The notes beneath the pieces were generated by a model, which was given only the letters and a program-made list of their open reading frames with translations, was not told where the DNA came from and did no database searches. A DNA stretch of 64,000 bases, from assembly GCF_003369835.1 (NCBI RefSeq), contig NZ_QPMJ01000005.1, positions 62,001-126,000 of the forward strand, in the 5' to 3' direction. A program made the translations under genes and the position numbers. Below are positions 27,401 through 35,769 of the stretch, one piece after another (the first letter of the stretch is position 1; each line of letters opens with the position of its first letter). Origin of the DNA: Halorussus rarus (lineage in GTDB: Archaea; Halobacteriota; Halobacteria; Halobacteriales; Haladaptataceae).

Positions 27401-27580
27401 GGTCGCGTACAGCTGGCGCGTGTACGTGTCGAACCGGACGTCGCCGTCGACTCTCCCGCGCAGGTCGGCCACGAGGCCGGGCCGCTCGACGTCCTCGCCG
27501 GCGTAGTCGTACTCCGAGCGCTCGTCGGTCGCCGGGGCGCGGCCTGCGGCGGCGCGTCCCGTCTCGCCGTTGGATGCCAT
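24458..27580 (-). CDS. Large FAD-binding and 4Fe-4S/CCG-domain dehydrogenase (Dld-2/GlpCD-like)
   Basis: A 1040-residue fusion. An FAD-binding type 4 domain comes first (PVLPRGGGTSLAGQ near 100), then the FAD-oxidase C domain, two ferredoxin-type clusters (CHGCGGCRGG...CPTYR and CIGCKGCAKDCP), and two cysteine-rich CCG segments near the end (YHGHCHQKATKK, STCCGMAGSFGYE). Enzymes built this way oxidise D-2-hydroxy acids such as D-lactate, glycolate or D-2-hydroxyglutarate and pass electrons to a quinone. The C-terminus is acidic. A divergent IclR regulator lies 170 bases away, so substrate-induced control is likely. Confidence 0.9.
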   Translation of the reverse strand: MASNGETGRAAAGRAPATDERSEYDYAGEDVERPGLVADLRGRVDGDVRFDTYTRQLYATDASAFEVTPVGVVFPTSTADVAAVVSYCAEREIPVLPRGGGTSLAGQAVNEAVVLDFTRYMDGVVDVELGAETPTARVEAGTTLADLNDRLAPHDLKFAPDPAAGDRSAIGGAIGNNSTGAHSLQYGKTDAYVEECEVVLADGSVATLGEMTVDELRAAADSEAEELLPRVYAGVVSILDDHADEVEERYPDLKRNVSGYNLDRLVDEASEARSASDASGETASESGTVNVARLLAGSEGTLAIVTEATVSLEPVPETKSVALLTYGSVYDAVSDVQYVLDHDPAAVELIDDTLIDLAADTAEFEDVVALLPDGTRAALLVEFYAEDDEDGREQTAGLLADRVDGGESEGAGGSSEQYAFDGMEAHDADERARFWKLRKSGMPILMSRTSDAKHISFLEDCAVPPEHLPEFVEGFQEVLEEHDTFASFYAHAGPGVLHVRPLVNTKSEVDLAAMEAIGEAVTDMVVEFGGSVSGEHGDGRARTQWNRKLYGDELWEAFRDLKSAFDPDWLLNPGQVCGDVSLTENLRFDPDYEFDAGFDPELEWENENGFQGMVELCHGCGGCRGGQETTGGVMCPTYRAADEEITSTRGRANMLRQAMSGDLPDDPTDDEFATEVLDLCIGCKGCAKDCPSEVDMAKLKAEVVHERHQREGASLRDRLFANVDSLARVGSALAPVSNLLPELPGARAVMEKTVGIASERSLPAFERETLRDWFEARGGPRVPESEAERRAVLFPDTYTNYSHPEIGRAAVRVLEAAGVRVILADRTDSGRPAHSKGFLDEARETARGNVDALAPRVRDGWDVILVEPSDAVMFQSDYLDLLGGGSRETDAETLAASTYGVCEYLDVFGLDERAEFDGAEASVAYHGHCHQKATKKDHHAVGVLRRAGYAVDPLDSTCCGMAGSFGYEAEHHAMSTAIGDILVGQVEESAAEYVAAPGASCRTQLGDLLDDGAVEHESHPSVEREGPPTPVELLAAALEA

Positions 27581-27715
27581 TAGCTACGTAGTGCCTTCGG
27601 GGGGAGTTACGTGTGGTTTTCGGAAGGGGCGAGATGTCCGACCGTCGCTCGGTCGCGACGGGACGGCCGGGACTGTCCGAGCGGAGGTTCCGCCCGTCCG
27701 CCGACGCTCACCCTG

Positions 27716-27725
27716 AAAACGTTTT
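27716..27725 (+). promoter_or_regulatory. AAAACGTTTT palindrome at -26 of an IclR gene
   Basis: A 10-bp palindrome ends 26 bases before the ATG at 27751, where the promoter of a leaderless gene would lie. The same sequence occurs at the same distance from the IclR gene starting at 58723, which suggests a shared operator/promoter, probably autoregulatory. Confidence 0.5.
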
Positions 27726-27750
27726 GTGTCTCCGGGGGACAGGTGTGAGT

Positions 27751-28518
27751 ATGCCGAAGGACCACACGTCGGGACGGGGGGTGAAGTCGGACGAGACGCT
27801 GGTCTCCATCTTCGCGTACCTCCGGGACGCCGACGGGGCGGGCGTCACCGAGCTCGCGACCCAGCTCGACCTGGCCAAGAGCACGGTCCACAACCACCTC
27901 GCGACAATGGCCGACCACGGCTTCGTCGTCAAGCGCGACGGGAAGTACCGGCTCGGCCTGGAGCTGTTCCGGTACGGCCACCACGTCCGGACGGAGTTCG
28001 ACGTCTACGAGGCGGCCAGGCCCGTCGTCGACGATCTGGTCGAGGCCATCGACGAGATGGTCTGGCTGTTCGTCCCCGAGAACGGCCGCGTGATGGCGCT
28101 CTACGGCCGCGCCGGCCAGACCGACCTCAACGTGAGCACCATCCTGGGCACCTGGGAGTACATGCACTGCACCGCCGGCGGGAAGGCGATCCTCGCCCAC
28201 TACGACGACGCCGCTGTCGAGGCCGTCGTCGAGCGCCACGGCCTCCCCGCGCGGACGACGAACACGATAACCGACGCCGAGGCGCTGTTCGAAGAGCTCG
28301 GTGGCATCCGCGAGCGGGGGTACGCGCTGAACCTCGGCGAGGACCTCGAGGGCATCCACGCCGTCGCGGTCCCGATCGTCTTCGAGGACGAGGTCCTCGG
28401 GTCGCTGGCGGTCGCCGGGCCGACCCACCGCGTCAGCCGCGAGCGCTGCGAGACCGACATCGTGGAGCGACTGTTCGCGTCGACCGACGACGTGGAGCTG
28501 AACCTGGCGTACGCCTGA
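27751..28518 (+). CDS. IclR-family regulator beside the FAD/Fe-S dehydrogenase
   Basis: A 255-residue regulator: winged helix at about 13-70 (GVTELATQLDLAKSTVHNHLATMADHGFV) and an effector domain with MHCTAGGKAILAHYD and GIHAVAVPIVFEDEVLGSLAVAGPT. The start is ATG 27751, directly after GTGAGT. It is divergent from the dehydrogenase gene at 27580, its likely target. Effector not deducible; 2-hydroxy acids or their products are natural candidates from context. Confidence 0.9.
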   Translation: MPKDHTSGRGVKSDETLVSIFAYLRDADGAGVTELATQLDLAKSTVHNHLATMADHGFVVKRDGKYRLGLELFRYGHHVRTEFDVYEAARPVVDDLVEAIDEMVWLFVPENGRVMALYGRAGQTDLNVSTILGTWEYMHCTAGGKAILAHYDDAAVEAVVERHGLPARTTNTITDAEALFEELGGIRERGYALNLGEDLEGIHAVAVPIVFEDEVLGSLAVAGPTHRVSRERCETDIVERLFASTDDVELNLAYA

Positions 28519-28556
28519 CCGGACGCAAATCCCTCGACCCGGATTCCTCGACCGCA

Positions 28557-29426
28557 CTACAGCGCGGCCAGCGCGTCGGTCGCGTAACTGCCCAGCGCGC
28601 ATCCCGACGCCCCGCACCGGGCGAGCACCAGTACGCCCGCGAGCGGATAGACCGCGGCTATCTGGACCCCGACTGTCCGCCGCCTGCTCGCGGCGAGGCC
28701 GGCCGCCCCTGCGGCGAGCGGGAATGGAACGGCCCACAGCGCCGGGGACGGCAGGACGCCGGTGGCCACGAACCCCGCCGCGGTCGCCCCCGCGAGGACG
28801 TGGACACCGGCGGAGACGACCGCGGCCCGCCGGTCGCCGACCAGCACCGGAACGGTGCGCTTCCCGACGGCGCGGTCGGCGTCGAAGTCGAGCCGGTCGA
28901 CCGACACCTTCACGCCGGACAGCGCGACCGCGAGGACGGCGGCCATCCCGACCACGCCGACCGGGAGCGCCCCGGTCTGGGTCAGGTAGCCGCCCGCCAG
29001 CGCGAGGCCGATGCCGACCGGGTAGTCGACCGTGACCGGAACCGGGTGGCGGTCCAGCGCCGGCGCGTGGGCCACCGCGAGCGCCCACAGCGGGACGGCC
29101 GCGAGGGCGCCGGCGCGGGCGCCGCCGGCCCACAGCAGCGCGACGAGCAACCAGAACAGCACGCTGGTCGCCGCGACTGCGCGGGTCAGCGTCCCCCGCG
29201 GGACCGAGGGGTCGTCCTCCCCGCGGACGTGGGCGTCGACGTACTCGTCGACGAGGTGGGCGACGTAGAGCGCGGCGCCGACCGCGAGCGCGTGGCCTGC
29301 GGCCGGCAAGGGGGCGACCGCCGGCGCGAGCAGCCCGCCCGCGACCGACGTCGCCACCGCCGGCGCCATGAACGTCGGCTTGACCTGCGTGAGGAGACCG
29401 CGGGAGCGCCCGAGAGCGTCGGTCAT
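28557..29426 (-). CDS. UbiA-family prenyltransferase-like membrane protein
   Basis: A 289-residue membrane protein with about eight helices. The two Asp-rich motifs of UbiA enzymes appear as LVDEYVDAHVRGEDD (about 58-72) and DRLDFDADRAVGKRT (about 178-192), both of which coordinate the diphosphate through magnesium. The first motif deviates from NDxxDxxxD. Members attach prenyl chains to aromatic or lipid acceptors (menaquinone, archaeal lipids). It converges on the IclR gene and has no operon partner, so its acceptor is open. Confidence 0.8.
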   Translation of the reverse strand: MTDALGRSRGLLTQVKPTFMAPAVATSVAGGLLAPAVAPLPAAGHALAVGAALYVAHLVDEYVDAHVRGEDDPSVPRGTLTRAVAATSVLFWLLVALLWAGGARAGALAAVPLWALAVAHAPALDRHPVPVTVDYPVGIGLALAGGYLTQTGALPVGVVGMAAVLAVALSGVKVSVDRLDFDADRAVGKRTVPVLVGDRRAAVVSAGVHVLAGATAAGFVATGVLPSPALWAVPFPLAAGAAGLAASRRRTVGVQIAAVYPLAGVLVLARCGASGCALGSYATDALAAL

Positions 29427-29613
29427 CGTCTCCGCGTTGGGCGACCCGGGTGATAAATCTCGCCGGTCGACGGCGGGGTCGCGGGTTCTCGGCGGTCGGC
29501 GCCCGTGGTGACGTGGGGGTCGCAGTCACACACCCCGGGAGGCCGGAGCGGTCGTATGAATAACCGACATAGTTAATAAGTGCCAACCAGCTTTCTAACA
29601 CACAGCAACCACT

Positions 29614-31155
29614 ATGGAGTACTTGGAAGCGTTCGAGCGGACCGTCCGCGTCCACGGCGACGACCGGGCTATCGTCACCGACGACGGGCGGACGTTCACC
29701 TACCGCGAGTTCGACCGCCGGAGCACCGAGCTGACGAACGCGTTGACCGAACGGGTGGGGGACGCCCCGTGCGCGGTGCTCACCCTGAACTGCCCCGCGG
29801 CGGCCGAGGCGATGATCGCCGGCCACAAGCGCGGGTCGCCCACCGTCCAGCTGCCGTTCCGCGGGAAGCCGGGCGAGCTCCTCGAGATGATCGAGACGGC
29901 CGGCGCGGAGGCGCTGGTGTTCGACGACGCCAACGCCGAGACCGCGCTCGCGGTGCTCGAGGACGCCGACTTCGATGTCGGGTTCCACGCGGGCTCGAAG
30001 GAGCTCGACGCCGAGGGCGTCGAGTCCTACGACTCGGTGCTCGCCGACGCGCCCTCCCGGATGCCGGCCGACCTGCCGGCCGACGGGAAGACCAACGTCT
30101 TCTACACGAGCGGGACCACCTCCCGGCCGAAGGCCGTCCCGTTCGACGGCGAGCAGATGTGGGTCGGCGCCTACCAGGTGGTGATGGAGCACGGCATCGA
30201 CCAGACCGACCGGGCCATCGTCACGTCGCCGTGGTACCACATGGTCACCTCCGACGCGTGGCTCTACCCCCACTGGCTCGCGGGCGCCACCACCATCCTG
30301 CACTCGAGCTTCGAGCCCGACGAGGTGCTCGAACTCATCGAGGGCCACGAGGCGACCGGCCTGCTCGCCGTCCCGACCCAGCTCACCACCCTCAACGAGG
30401 TCCAGGAGGAGGCCCGGTACGACACCGACACGCTGGAGTACATCCGGACCGGCGGCGCGGTCGTGACCGAGGAGCTGGTCGAGCGCACCACGGAGCTGCT
30501 GTCGGACCAGCTGTACAACACCTACGGGATGACCGAGGCCGGCCCGGACCTCACGTTCGCCCACCCGAGCGTCCAGGACGAGCACCCCGGCACCATCGGC
30601 AAGGAGTCGTTCTCCTGGGAGCTGCGGGTCGTCGAGTCGGTCCCCGTCGACGAGCATCCCGACCCCGAGGCGACCGTCGACCCCGGCGAGCAGGGCGAGA
30701 TCATCGCGCGCGGGCCGGGCGTCCCGGACGGCTACATCGACAACCCCGAGGCCGAGGAGAAGAGCTTCTTCGACGAGTGGCTCCGGACCCGCGACGTCGC
30801 CCGGGTCGACGAGGACGGCTTCCTCTACATCGTCGACCGCGTCGACAACATGTTCACCTCCGGCGGCGAGAACATCTACCCCGCCGAGGTCGAGCGCACC
30901 CTCCAGGACCACGACGCGGTCGCGGACGCGCTCGTGTTCGGCCTGGAGGACGACACCTGGGGCAACCGGGTCACCGCGGTCGTCGTCTGCGACGAGGACC
31001 TCGCCCACGACGACCTCGACGAGTTCTGCAAGGACCACGACTCGCTGGCCAACTACAAGCGCCCCCGGAAGTACGCGGTCCGGAAAGACCCGCTGCCGCG
31101 GACCGACACCGGGACGGTCGAGCGCGAGACGGTCGTCGAGGAACACTTCGAGTAA
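29614..31155 (+). CDS. AMP-forming acyl-CoA/aryl-CoA ligase (ANL family)
   Basis: A 513-residue ANL-superfamily protein. The P-loop is FYTSGTTSRPKAVPF (about 164-178), YGMTEAG (about 305-311) the A5 motif, and GFLYIVDRVDNMFTSGGENIYPAEVE the hinge region. The A10 motif reads PRTDTGTVER: the lysine that normally follows TG and completes adenylation is a threonine, although the rest is intact. Related proteins activate benzoate-type or fatty acids; the neighbours favour an aromatic acid. An AT-rich stretch at 29562-29579 is its probable promoter. Confidence 0.88.
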   Translation: MEYLEAFERTVRVHGDDRAIVTDDGRTFTYREFDRRSTELTNALTERVGDAPCAVLTLNCPAAAEAMIAGHKRGSPTVQLPFRGKPGELLEMIETAGAEALVFDDANAETALAVLEDADFDVGFHAGSKELDAEGVESYDSVLADAPSRMPADLPADGKTNVFYTSGTTSRPKAVPFDGEQMWVGAYQVVMEHGIDQTDRAIVTSPWYHMVTSDAWLYPHWLAGATTILHSSFEPDEVLELIEGHEATGLLAVPTQLTTLNEVQEEARYDTDTLEYIRTGGAVVTEELVERTTELLSDQLYNTYGMTEAGPDLTFAHPSVQDEHPGTIGKESFSWELRVVESVPVDEHPDPEATVDPGEQGEIIARGPGVPDGYIDNPEAEEKSFFDEWLRTRDVARVDEDGFLYIVDRVDNMFTSGGENIYPAEVERTLQDHDAVADALVFGLEDDTWGNRVTAVVVCDEDLAHDDLDEFCKDHDSLANYKRPRKYAVRKDPLPRTDTGTVERETVVEEHFE

Positions 31156-31209
31156 CGCCGGCGAGCACTCCGCCTCCGTTTTCTTCTCCTCTCGTCCGCT
31201 GTACTGCCG

Positions 31210-32700
31210 TCAGAACAGCACCGCGAACACGCCGATCTGGATCGGCAGCAGCACGAGCAGCGTCGCGAGCGAGCAGACGGCCGCCATCTTGACGAGCTCG
31301 AGCGGTTCCACCACGTCGAGCCCGAGGATGGCCACCAGCACCGCCGACTGGTACGGGAAGAAGTAGGTGTTGAGCGCGACCGCCTCGGTCATCGCCACCG
31401 GCACGAGCGGCGCCCCGGCGCCCGCGGCGAACGAGACGAAGACGGGAGTGAGCACGCTCGCCACCGCCAGCCCCTCCATCAGGAACGTCAGCGACATGGA
31501 GGCGACCACGACGAACGCGAGCACGACCGGCAGCGAGGCGTCGGCCGGGAGGTACGAGAGGATCTGCTGTGCCGCGGCGTCGGTGAATCCGGTCCGCTGG
31601 AGCCCCTCGGCGATGGCGAAGATGGCCCCGAGGAAGAACACGATGGAGAAGTCCGCGTCCGCGAGCGCGTCCGCGTCGACGACGCCGACGCCGGGAGTGA
31701 ACGCGAGCAGGACCACGACGAGCGCGCCGTACAGCGGGTGGAGCCCGTGGATCACGTCGGTGGCCCAGATGGCGACGCCGACCAGCAGGAACCCGAGCAT
31801 CCGCCGGACCGCCGACCGGTCGATCTCGGGCGCGGACGTCGGTTCGTCGGTCCCCGATGCCGCCCCGTCGGTCGCATCCGTCGCTCCATCGGTCGCGACC
31901 GCATTCTCCGTTTCGCTCGCGCGCGAGGGCTCGATAGCGTCAGCGTCCCGCGGCCGGTAGAGGACGTACGCGATGACCGCGATGACCAGCGCCCGACCGA
32001 GGCCCATGACCGGGCCGAGCCAGACCGCCCACTCGACCCAGCCGATGGAGACGCCGGCGTTCGACTCGATGAGTCCCGTGATGATGATGTTGGCCAGCGA
32101 CCCCGTCAGCACCCCGGTCCCCGCGTAGTAGGTGACGAACAGCGGGCCGAGGAAGAGCCCGACCCGGGGCCGCCGGTCGGCGAACCGCTCGCCCGCGGAG
32201 ATGAGGATGGGCCCGAGGATGAGCACCCGGACCAGCGACGAGGGGACGACAACGATGAGCCCGAGCGCGGCGGCCGAGAACGCGACCAGCATGTAGCGGT
32301 AGGCGACCGTCGCGTCGGTCGCGGCCGCGCCGGGGAGCGCGTCGAGCACCCGGCGCTCGACCGCGGTCCCCAGCCCGCTCCGGTCGGTCGCCTCGCCGAT
32401 GAGGATGCCCAGGACCACCAGCCAGGTGGCCGGCGACCGGAACCCGACCAGCGCGAGGTCGGTCGAGACCGCCGCGCCGATGAGTCCCACCCCGAGCAGG
32501 CCCGTGAACCACGGGTCGACCGGCCCGCCGACCCAGAGGCTGATGCAGAAGACCGTGATGGCGAGCATCGTCGCCATCTCGGACCCGACGGGCGCGTAGC
32601 GGAGGACGCCGGCACCCGCGAGCAGTCCCGCCGGAACCGAGAGCCACGCGCTGTCGTACTCGTCGCCGATCCGGCCGGTGAGTCGCTCGAAGCCCGACAT
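31210..32700 (-). CDS. SLC13/ArsB-type anion permease
   Basis: A 496-residue membrane protein with around eleven helices in two halves joined by a low-complexity acidic loop (residues near 240-285, rich in T, D and A). The conserved segments FLGPLFVTYYAGTGVLTGSLANIIITG and the repeat-like VALNTYFFPYQSAVLVAI carry the divalent-anion symporter (SLC13) pattern of Asn and Pro/Ser turns. It probably takes up an organic or inorganic anion, possibly an aromatic acid given the genes to the right. Start ATG 32700. Confidence 0.8.
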   Translation of the reverse strand: MSGFERLTGRIGDEYDSAWLSVPAGLLAGAGVLRYAPVGSEMATMLAITVFCISLWVGGPVDPWFTGLLGVGLIGAAVSTDLALVGFRSPATWLVVLGILIGEATDRSGLGTAVERRVLDALPGAAATDATVAYRYMLVAFSAAALGLIVVVPSSLVRVLILGPILISAGERFADRRPRVGLFLGPLFVTYYAGTGVLTGSLANIIITGLIESNAGVSIGWVEWAVWLGPVMGLGRALVIAVIAYVLYRPRDADAIEPSRASETENAVATDGATDATDGAASGTDEPTSAPEIDRSAVRRMLGFLLVGVAIWATDVIHGLHPLYGALVVVLLAFTPGVGVVDADALADADFSIVFFLGAIFAIAEGLQRTGFTDAAAQQILSYLPADASLPVVLAFVVVASMSLTFLMEGLAVASVLTPVFVSFAAGAGAPLVPVAMTEAVALNTYFFPYQSAVLVAILGLDVVEPLELVKMAAVCSLATLLVLLPIQIGVFAVLF

Positions 32701-32842
32701 GTACCGTGTCGGCTGTTCCAAGGAGCGGGCCGGTGATAAATACACGGTTGGCGGTAGCGTTCGGGGGACGAACCAAGGGGTCGGCCTCTCGAGGGCGTCG
32801 CCGCGGAAAACGCTAAGGGCGACTCGGTTCGAACTCCACGTG

Positions 32843-33472
32843 ATGATAGACGAGATCGCCACCGACGTCTACGACCTGACGCTCGCCGAGCGCAACGGCG
32901 GTCGCTACCGCGCGTTCCTGTTCGACGGCGAGACGCCCGCGCTTGTCGACGCCGGCCTGCCCGACACGGTCGACGTCCTCGCCGACCGACTCGACGAACT
33001 CGGCGTCGACCCCGAACGACTGATAATCACCCACGGCGACGGCGACCACGTCGGGGGCCTGCCTGGGTTGGTCGAGCGCTACGACGTCGAGACCTGGGTG
33101 CCCGAGGGGCTCGCGCTCGACGACGCGCCGGACCCGGACAACAGGTACGGCGACGGCGACGCCGTCGGTCCGTTCGAGGCGGTCCACGTCCCCGGCCACA
33201 CGCCGGAACACCACGCGCTGGTCGACGAGGACGCCGGCGTCGCGGTGCTGGGCGACGCGGTGTTCGGCGCCGACTCGCGGGGCCTCCCGGCGGGGTACTT
33301 CGTGCTCCCGCCCGGCTACTTCTGCGCGGACCTGAACCGGGCCGACGAGTCGCTCGGGCGACTGGTCGAGTACGACTTCGACGTAGGGCTGGTGTACCAC
33401 GGGTCGAGCGTCACCGACGACGCCGCCGAGACGCTGACGCGGTTCGTCGAGTTCGCGGGCAAGCCCGAGTAA
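32843..33472 (+). CDS. MBL-fold metallo-hydrolase
   Basis: A 209-residue metallo-beta-lactamase-fold hydrolase. The metal motif reads THGDGDHVGG, that is H-x-D-x-D-H rather than H-x-H-x-D-H, a variant common in this branch; further ligands are HVPGHTPEHH, LGDAVFGAD and VYHGSS. Substrate is unknown; thiolester or lactone hydrolysis is typical of the fold. The ATG at 32843 follows a short AT-poor leader, so the promoter is unclear. Its stop is 5 bases from the convergent LivG gene. Confidence 0.85.
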   Translation: MIDEIATDVYDLTLAERNGGRYRAFLFDGETPALVDAGLPDTVDVLADRLDELGVDPERLIITHGDGDHVGGLPGLVERYDVETWVPEGLALDDAPDPDNRYGDGDAVGPFEAVHVPGHTPEHHALVDEDAGVAVLGDAVFGADSRGLPAGYFVLPPGYFCADLNRADESLGRLVEYDFDVGLVYHGSSVTDDAAETLTRFVEFAGKPE

Positions 33473-33477
33473 ATCGG

Positions 33478-34215
33478 TCAGTCGCCGGCCGCGACGCCGC
33501 CGTCGGGCTGCTCGCCGAGGTACGCCTCGATGACCCGCTGGTCGTTCTGTATCTCCTCGGGGGTTCCGGTGGCGATGAGCTCCCCGTTGTCGAGGACGAA
33601 CACGCTGTCGCTGACCGACATCAGCGCCCGCATCACGTGGTCGATGAGGAAGACCGTCTTCCCGCGGTCGCTGATGTCGTTGATGAGCTCGATTATCTCC
33701 TCGGTCTCGTCGGTGTCGAGCCCGCCGGCCACCTCGTCGAACAGCAGGACCTCGGGGTCGGTCGCGAGCACGCGGGCGATCTCGAGTCGCTTGAGCGCTC
33801 CGACGCTGAGTTCGTCGGGCTCGCTCTCCGCGAGGTGGTCGAGGCCGACGAACTCCAGGGCCTCGGCGGCGCGGGCCTCGGGGTCGTCGGCATTCCCGCC
33901 GAACTCCGCGCCGACCGCGGCGTTCTCGAGCAGCGTCAGGTTCTCGAACGGCCGGACGATCTGGTGGGTCTTGACCAGCCCTCGATGGCAGATCTCGTGG
34001 GGCGCGAGTCCGGTGATCTCCTCGCCGTCGAGGAGCACGCGGCCCTCCGTGGGTTCGTGGACGCCCGTGATGAGCCGGAACAGCGTCGACTTCCCGGCCC
34101 CGTTGGGACCGATGAGGCCGACGGTCTCTCCGCGGTCGACCGAGAACGAGACGTCGCTGACGGCGACGATACCGCCGAAGTTCTTGGTGAGTCGCTCGCC
34201 TTCCAATAGCGGCAT
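33478..34215 (-). CDS. Branched-chain-type ABC importer ATPase (LivG-like)
   Basis: A 245-residue ATPase. Walker A is GPNGAGKST (about residues 38-46), the signature LSVGALKRLEIARVLA, and Walker B VLLFDEVAGGLD. LivG members usually have DEPxAGLN; the EV-AGGLD form is atypical but intact for catalysis. HQIVRPFENLTLLENA is the LivG family marker. It lies about 4.3 kb from LivK and on the other strand, and is the only LivG seen, so it must serve the LivKHM/LivF system if that importer is functional. Confidence 0.9.
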   Translation of the reverse strand: MPLLEGERLTKNFGGIVAVSDVSFSVDRGETVGLIGPNGAGKSTLFRLITGVHEPTEGRVLLDGEEITGLAPHEICHRGLVKTHQIVRPFENLTLLENAAVGAEFGGNADDPEARAAEALEFVGLDHLAESEPDELSVGALKRLEIARVLATDPEVLLFDEVAGGLDTDETEEIIELINDISDRGKTVFLIDHVMRALMSVSDSVFVLDNGELIATGTPEEIQNDQRVIEAYLGEQPDGGVAAGD

Positions 34216-34398
34216 TTTCCCGTTGGTTTCGGGCCCGCCAGCATAAAGGTGGTCCTCGAACCGGCGGTTCCGGTCGCGCGTCGGGGCGGAAACCGGGACG
34301 ACCCGTCGCTCGGGCCGGCACAGACCCACTCGGCGCGTCTTCGGACCGCGATTGAGTCAAAGCAAACCATTTTGGTGGCGATAGCTGTAGTAGCCGCC

Positions 34399-35769
34399 GT
34401 GAACCTACAGCGACTCTTCCGGCCCGAGAGTGTCGCCGTCGTCGGCGCCTCGAAGACAGAAGGCAAGATCGGCTACGAAGCGATGGCGAACGCCGTGGCG
34501 TTCGACGGCCGGGTCTACCCGGTGAACCCGTCGGCGGAGGGGACCGTCTTCGGCGAGGAGTTCGTCGAATCGGTCGCCGAGATAGACGAGGCGGTGGACC
34601 TCGCGCTGCTGGCGGTCCCCGCGCCGGTCGTCCCGGACGTCGTCGAGGAGTGCGGCGAGGCCGACGTCGGCGGCGCCGTCATCTACGCCGGCGGCTTCGC
34701 CGAGGCCGGCGAGGAGGGCGAGCAGCTCCAGCGGGAGATCGTCGACATCGCCGACGACCACGACCTCGCGCTGCTCGGCCCGAACACCAGCGGGTTCGTC
34801 GCCCCGGGGCAGAACCTGCTGGCGTCGTTCGCCGGCGGCGTCGAGCGGTTCGAGCCGGGCGAGGTGACTATCCTCGCCCAGAGCGGCGGGGTGGCCCACC
34901 AACTCGCGTTCCACGCGCTCCGGGAGGGCCGGGGCGTCGCGACGATGGTCGGGCTGGGCAACCGGGCGAACGTCGGCTTCGAGGAGGCCATCCCGTACTT
35001 CGACGCCGACCCCGACACCGGGGCTATCGTCCTCCACGTCGAGGGGACCGACGACGGCCGGGCGCTGCTGGAGGTCTGCCGCGACGCCGACACGCCCGTG
35101 GTCGCCTACAAGGTGGGCCAGTCCGACGTCGGCGCGTTCGCCGAGTCCCACACCGGCGCGCTCACCGGCGACCACGAGCTCTACACCGCGGGATTCGCCC
35201 AGTACGGCGTTCCGACCGTCGAGTCGACGACCGAGCTGTTCGACGCGGGCCAGGCGCTCGCGGCGTCGCCGACCCCCGACGGGCCGAACGTCGGCGTCGT
35301 CACCGCCCAGGCCGGCCCGGGCATCATCATCGCCGACCGCCTCCAGCGGATGGGCGGTCGACTTCCGGAGCTGACCGAGGCCACCCAGGACCGGGTCGGC
35401 GAGATCCTGCCGGGCATCACGTACGCCGACAACCCGGTCGACACCGGGCGACCGATGCCCGAGTTCGGCGATGTGGTCGCGGCGGTGGCCGAGGACGACA
35501 ACGTCGACATCGTGCTGGTGTACGAACTGTACGAGGAGGCGCTGGGCTTCCCGCTCGACACGGTCGCGGGACTGGCCGACCGGGTGGACAAGCCGGTGCT
35601 GTTCGCCACCGAGGGGCCGGCCGAGTCGATGGCCGACGACCTCGCCGACCTCCGGGCGGCCGGCGTGCCGACGTTCACCTCGCCCGAGCGCGGCGCCGAC
35701 GCCACCGCGCTGCTGGCCAGATACGCCGACCTCGCCGACGGGGACCGGGAGGTGAGCCCCGATGTCTGA
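34399..35769 (+). CDS. ADP-forming acyl-CoA synthetase, alpha subunit
   Basis: A 456-residue protein with an N-terminal CoA-binding Rossmann domain (MNLQRLFRPESVAVVGASKTEGKIG) and the two following succinyl-CoA-synthetase-like domains. The phosphorylated histidine is in ESHTGALTG (about residue 253). These enzymes convert acyl-CoA, ADP and phosphate to acid, CoA and ATP, or run in reverse to activate acids. I use the GTG at 34399, which gives the family's usual start. It overlaps the beta subunit by 8 bases. Confidence 0.9.
   Translation: MNLQRLFRPESVAVVGASKTEGKIGYEAMANAVAFDGRVYPVNPSAEGTVFGEEFVESVAEIDEAVDLALLAVPAPVVPDVVEECGEADVGGAVIYAGGFAEAGEEGEQLQREIVDIADDHDLALLGPNTSGFVAPGQNLLASFAGGVERFEPGEVTILAQSGGVAHQLAFHALREGRGVATMVGLGNRANVGFEEAIPYFDADPDTGAIVLHVEGTDDGRALLEVCRDADTPVVAYKVGQSDVGAFAESHTGALTGDHELYTAGFAQYGVPTVESTTELFDAGQALAASPTPDGPNVGVVTAQAGPGIIIADRLQRMGGRLPELTEATQDRVGEILPGITYADNPVDTGRPMPEFGDVVAAVAEDDNVDIVLVYELYEEALGFPLDTVAGLADRVDKPVLFATEGPAESMADDLADLRAAGVPTFTSPERGADATALLARYADLADGDREVSPDV

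Noticed and set aside
27607-31146. Minus-strand 1179-codon frame across the IclR, UbiA and ligase genes
   Set aside because: It runs through three well-supported genes on both strands and has no family motif.
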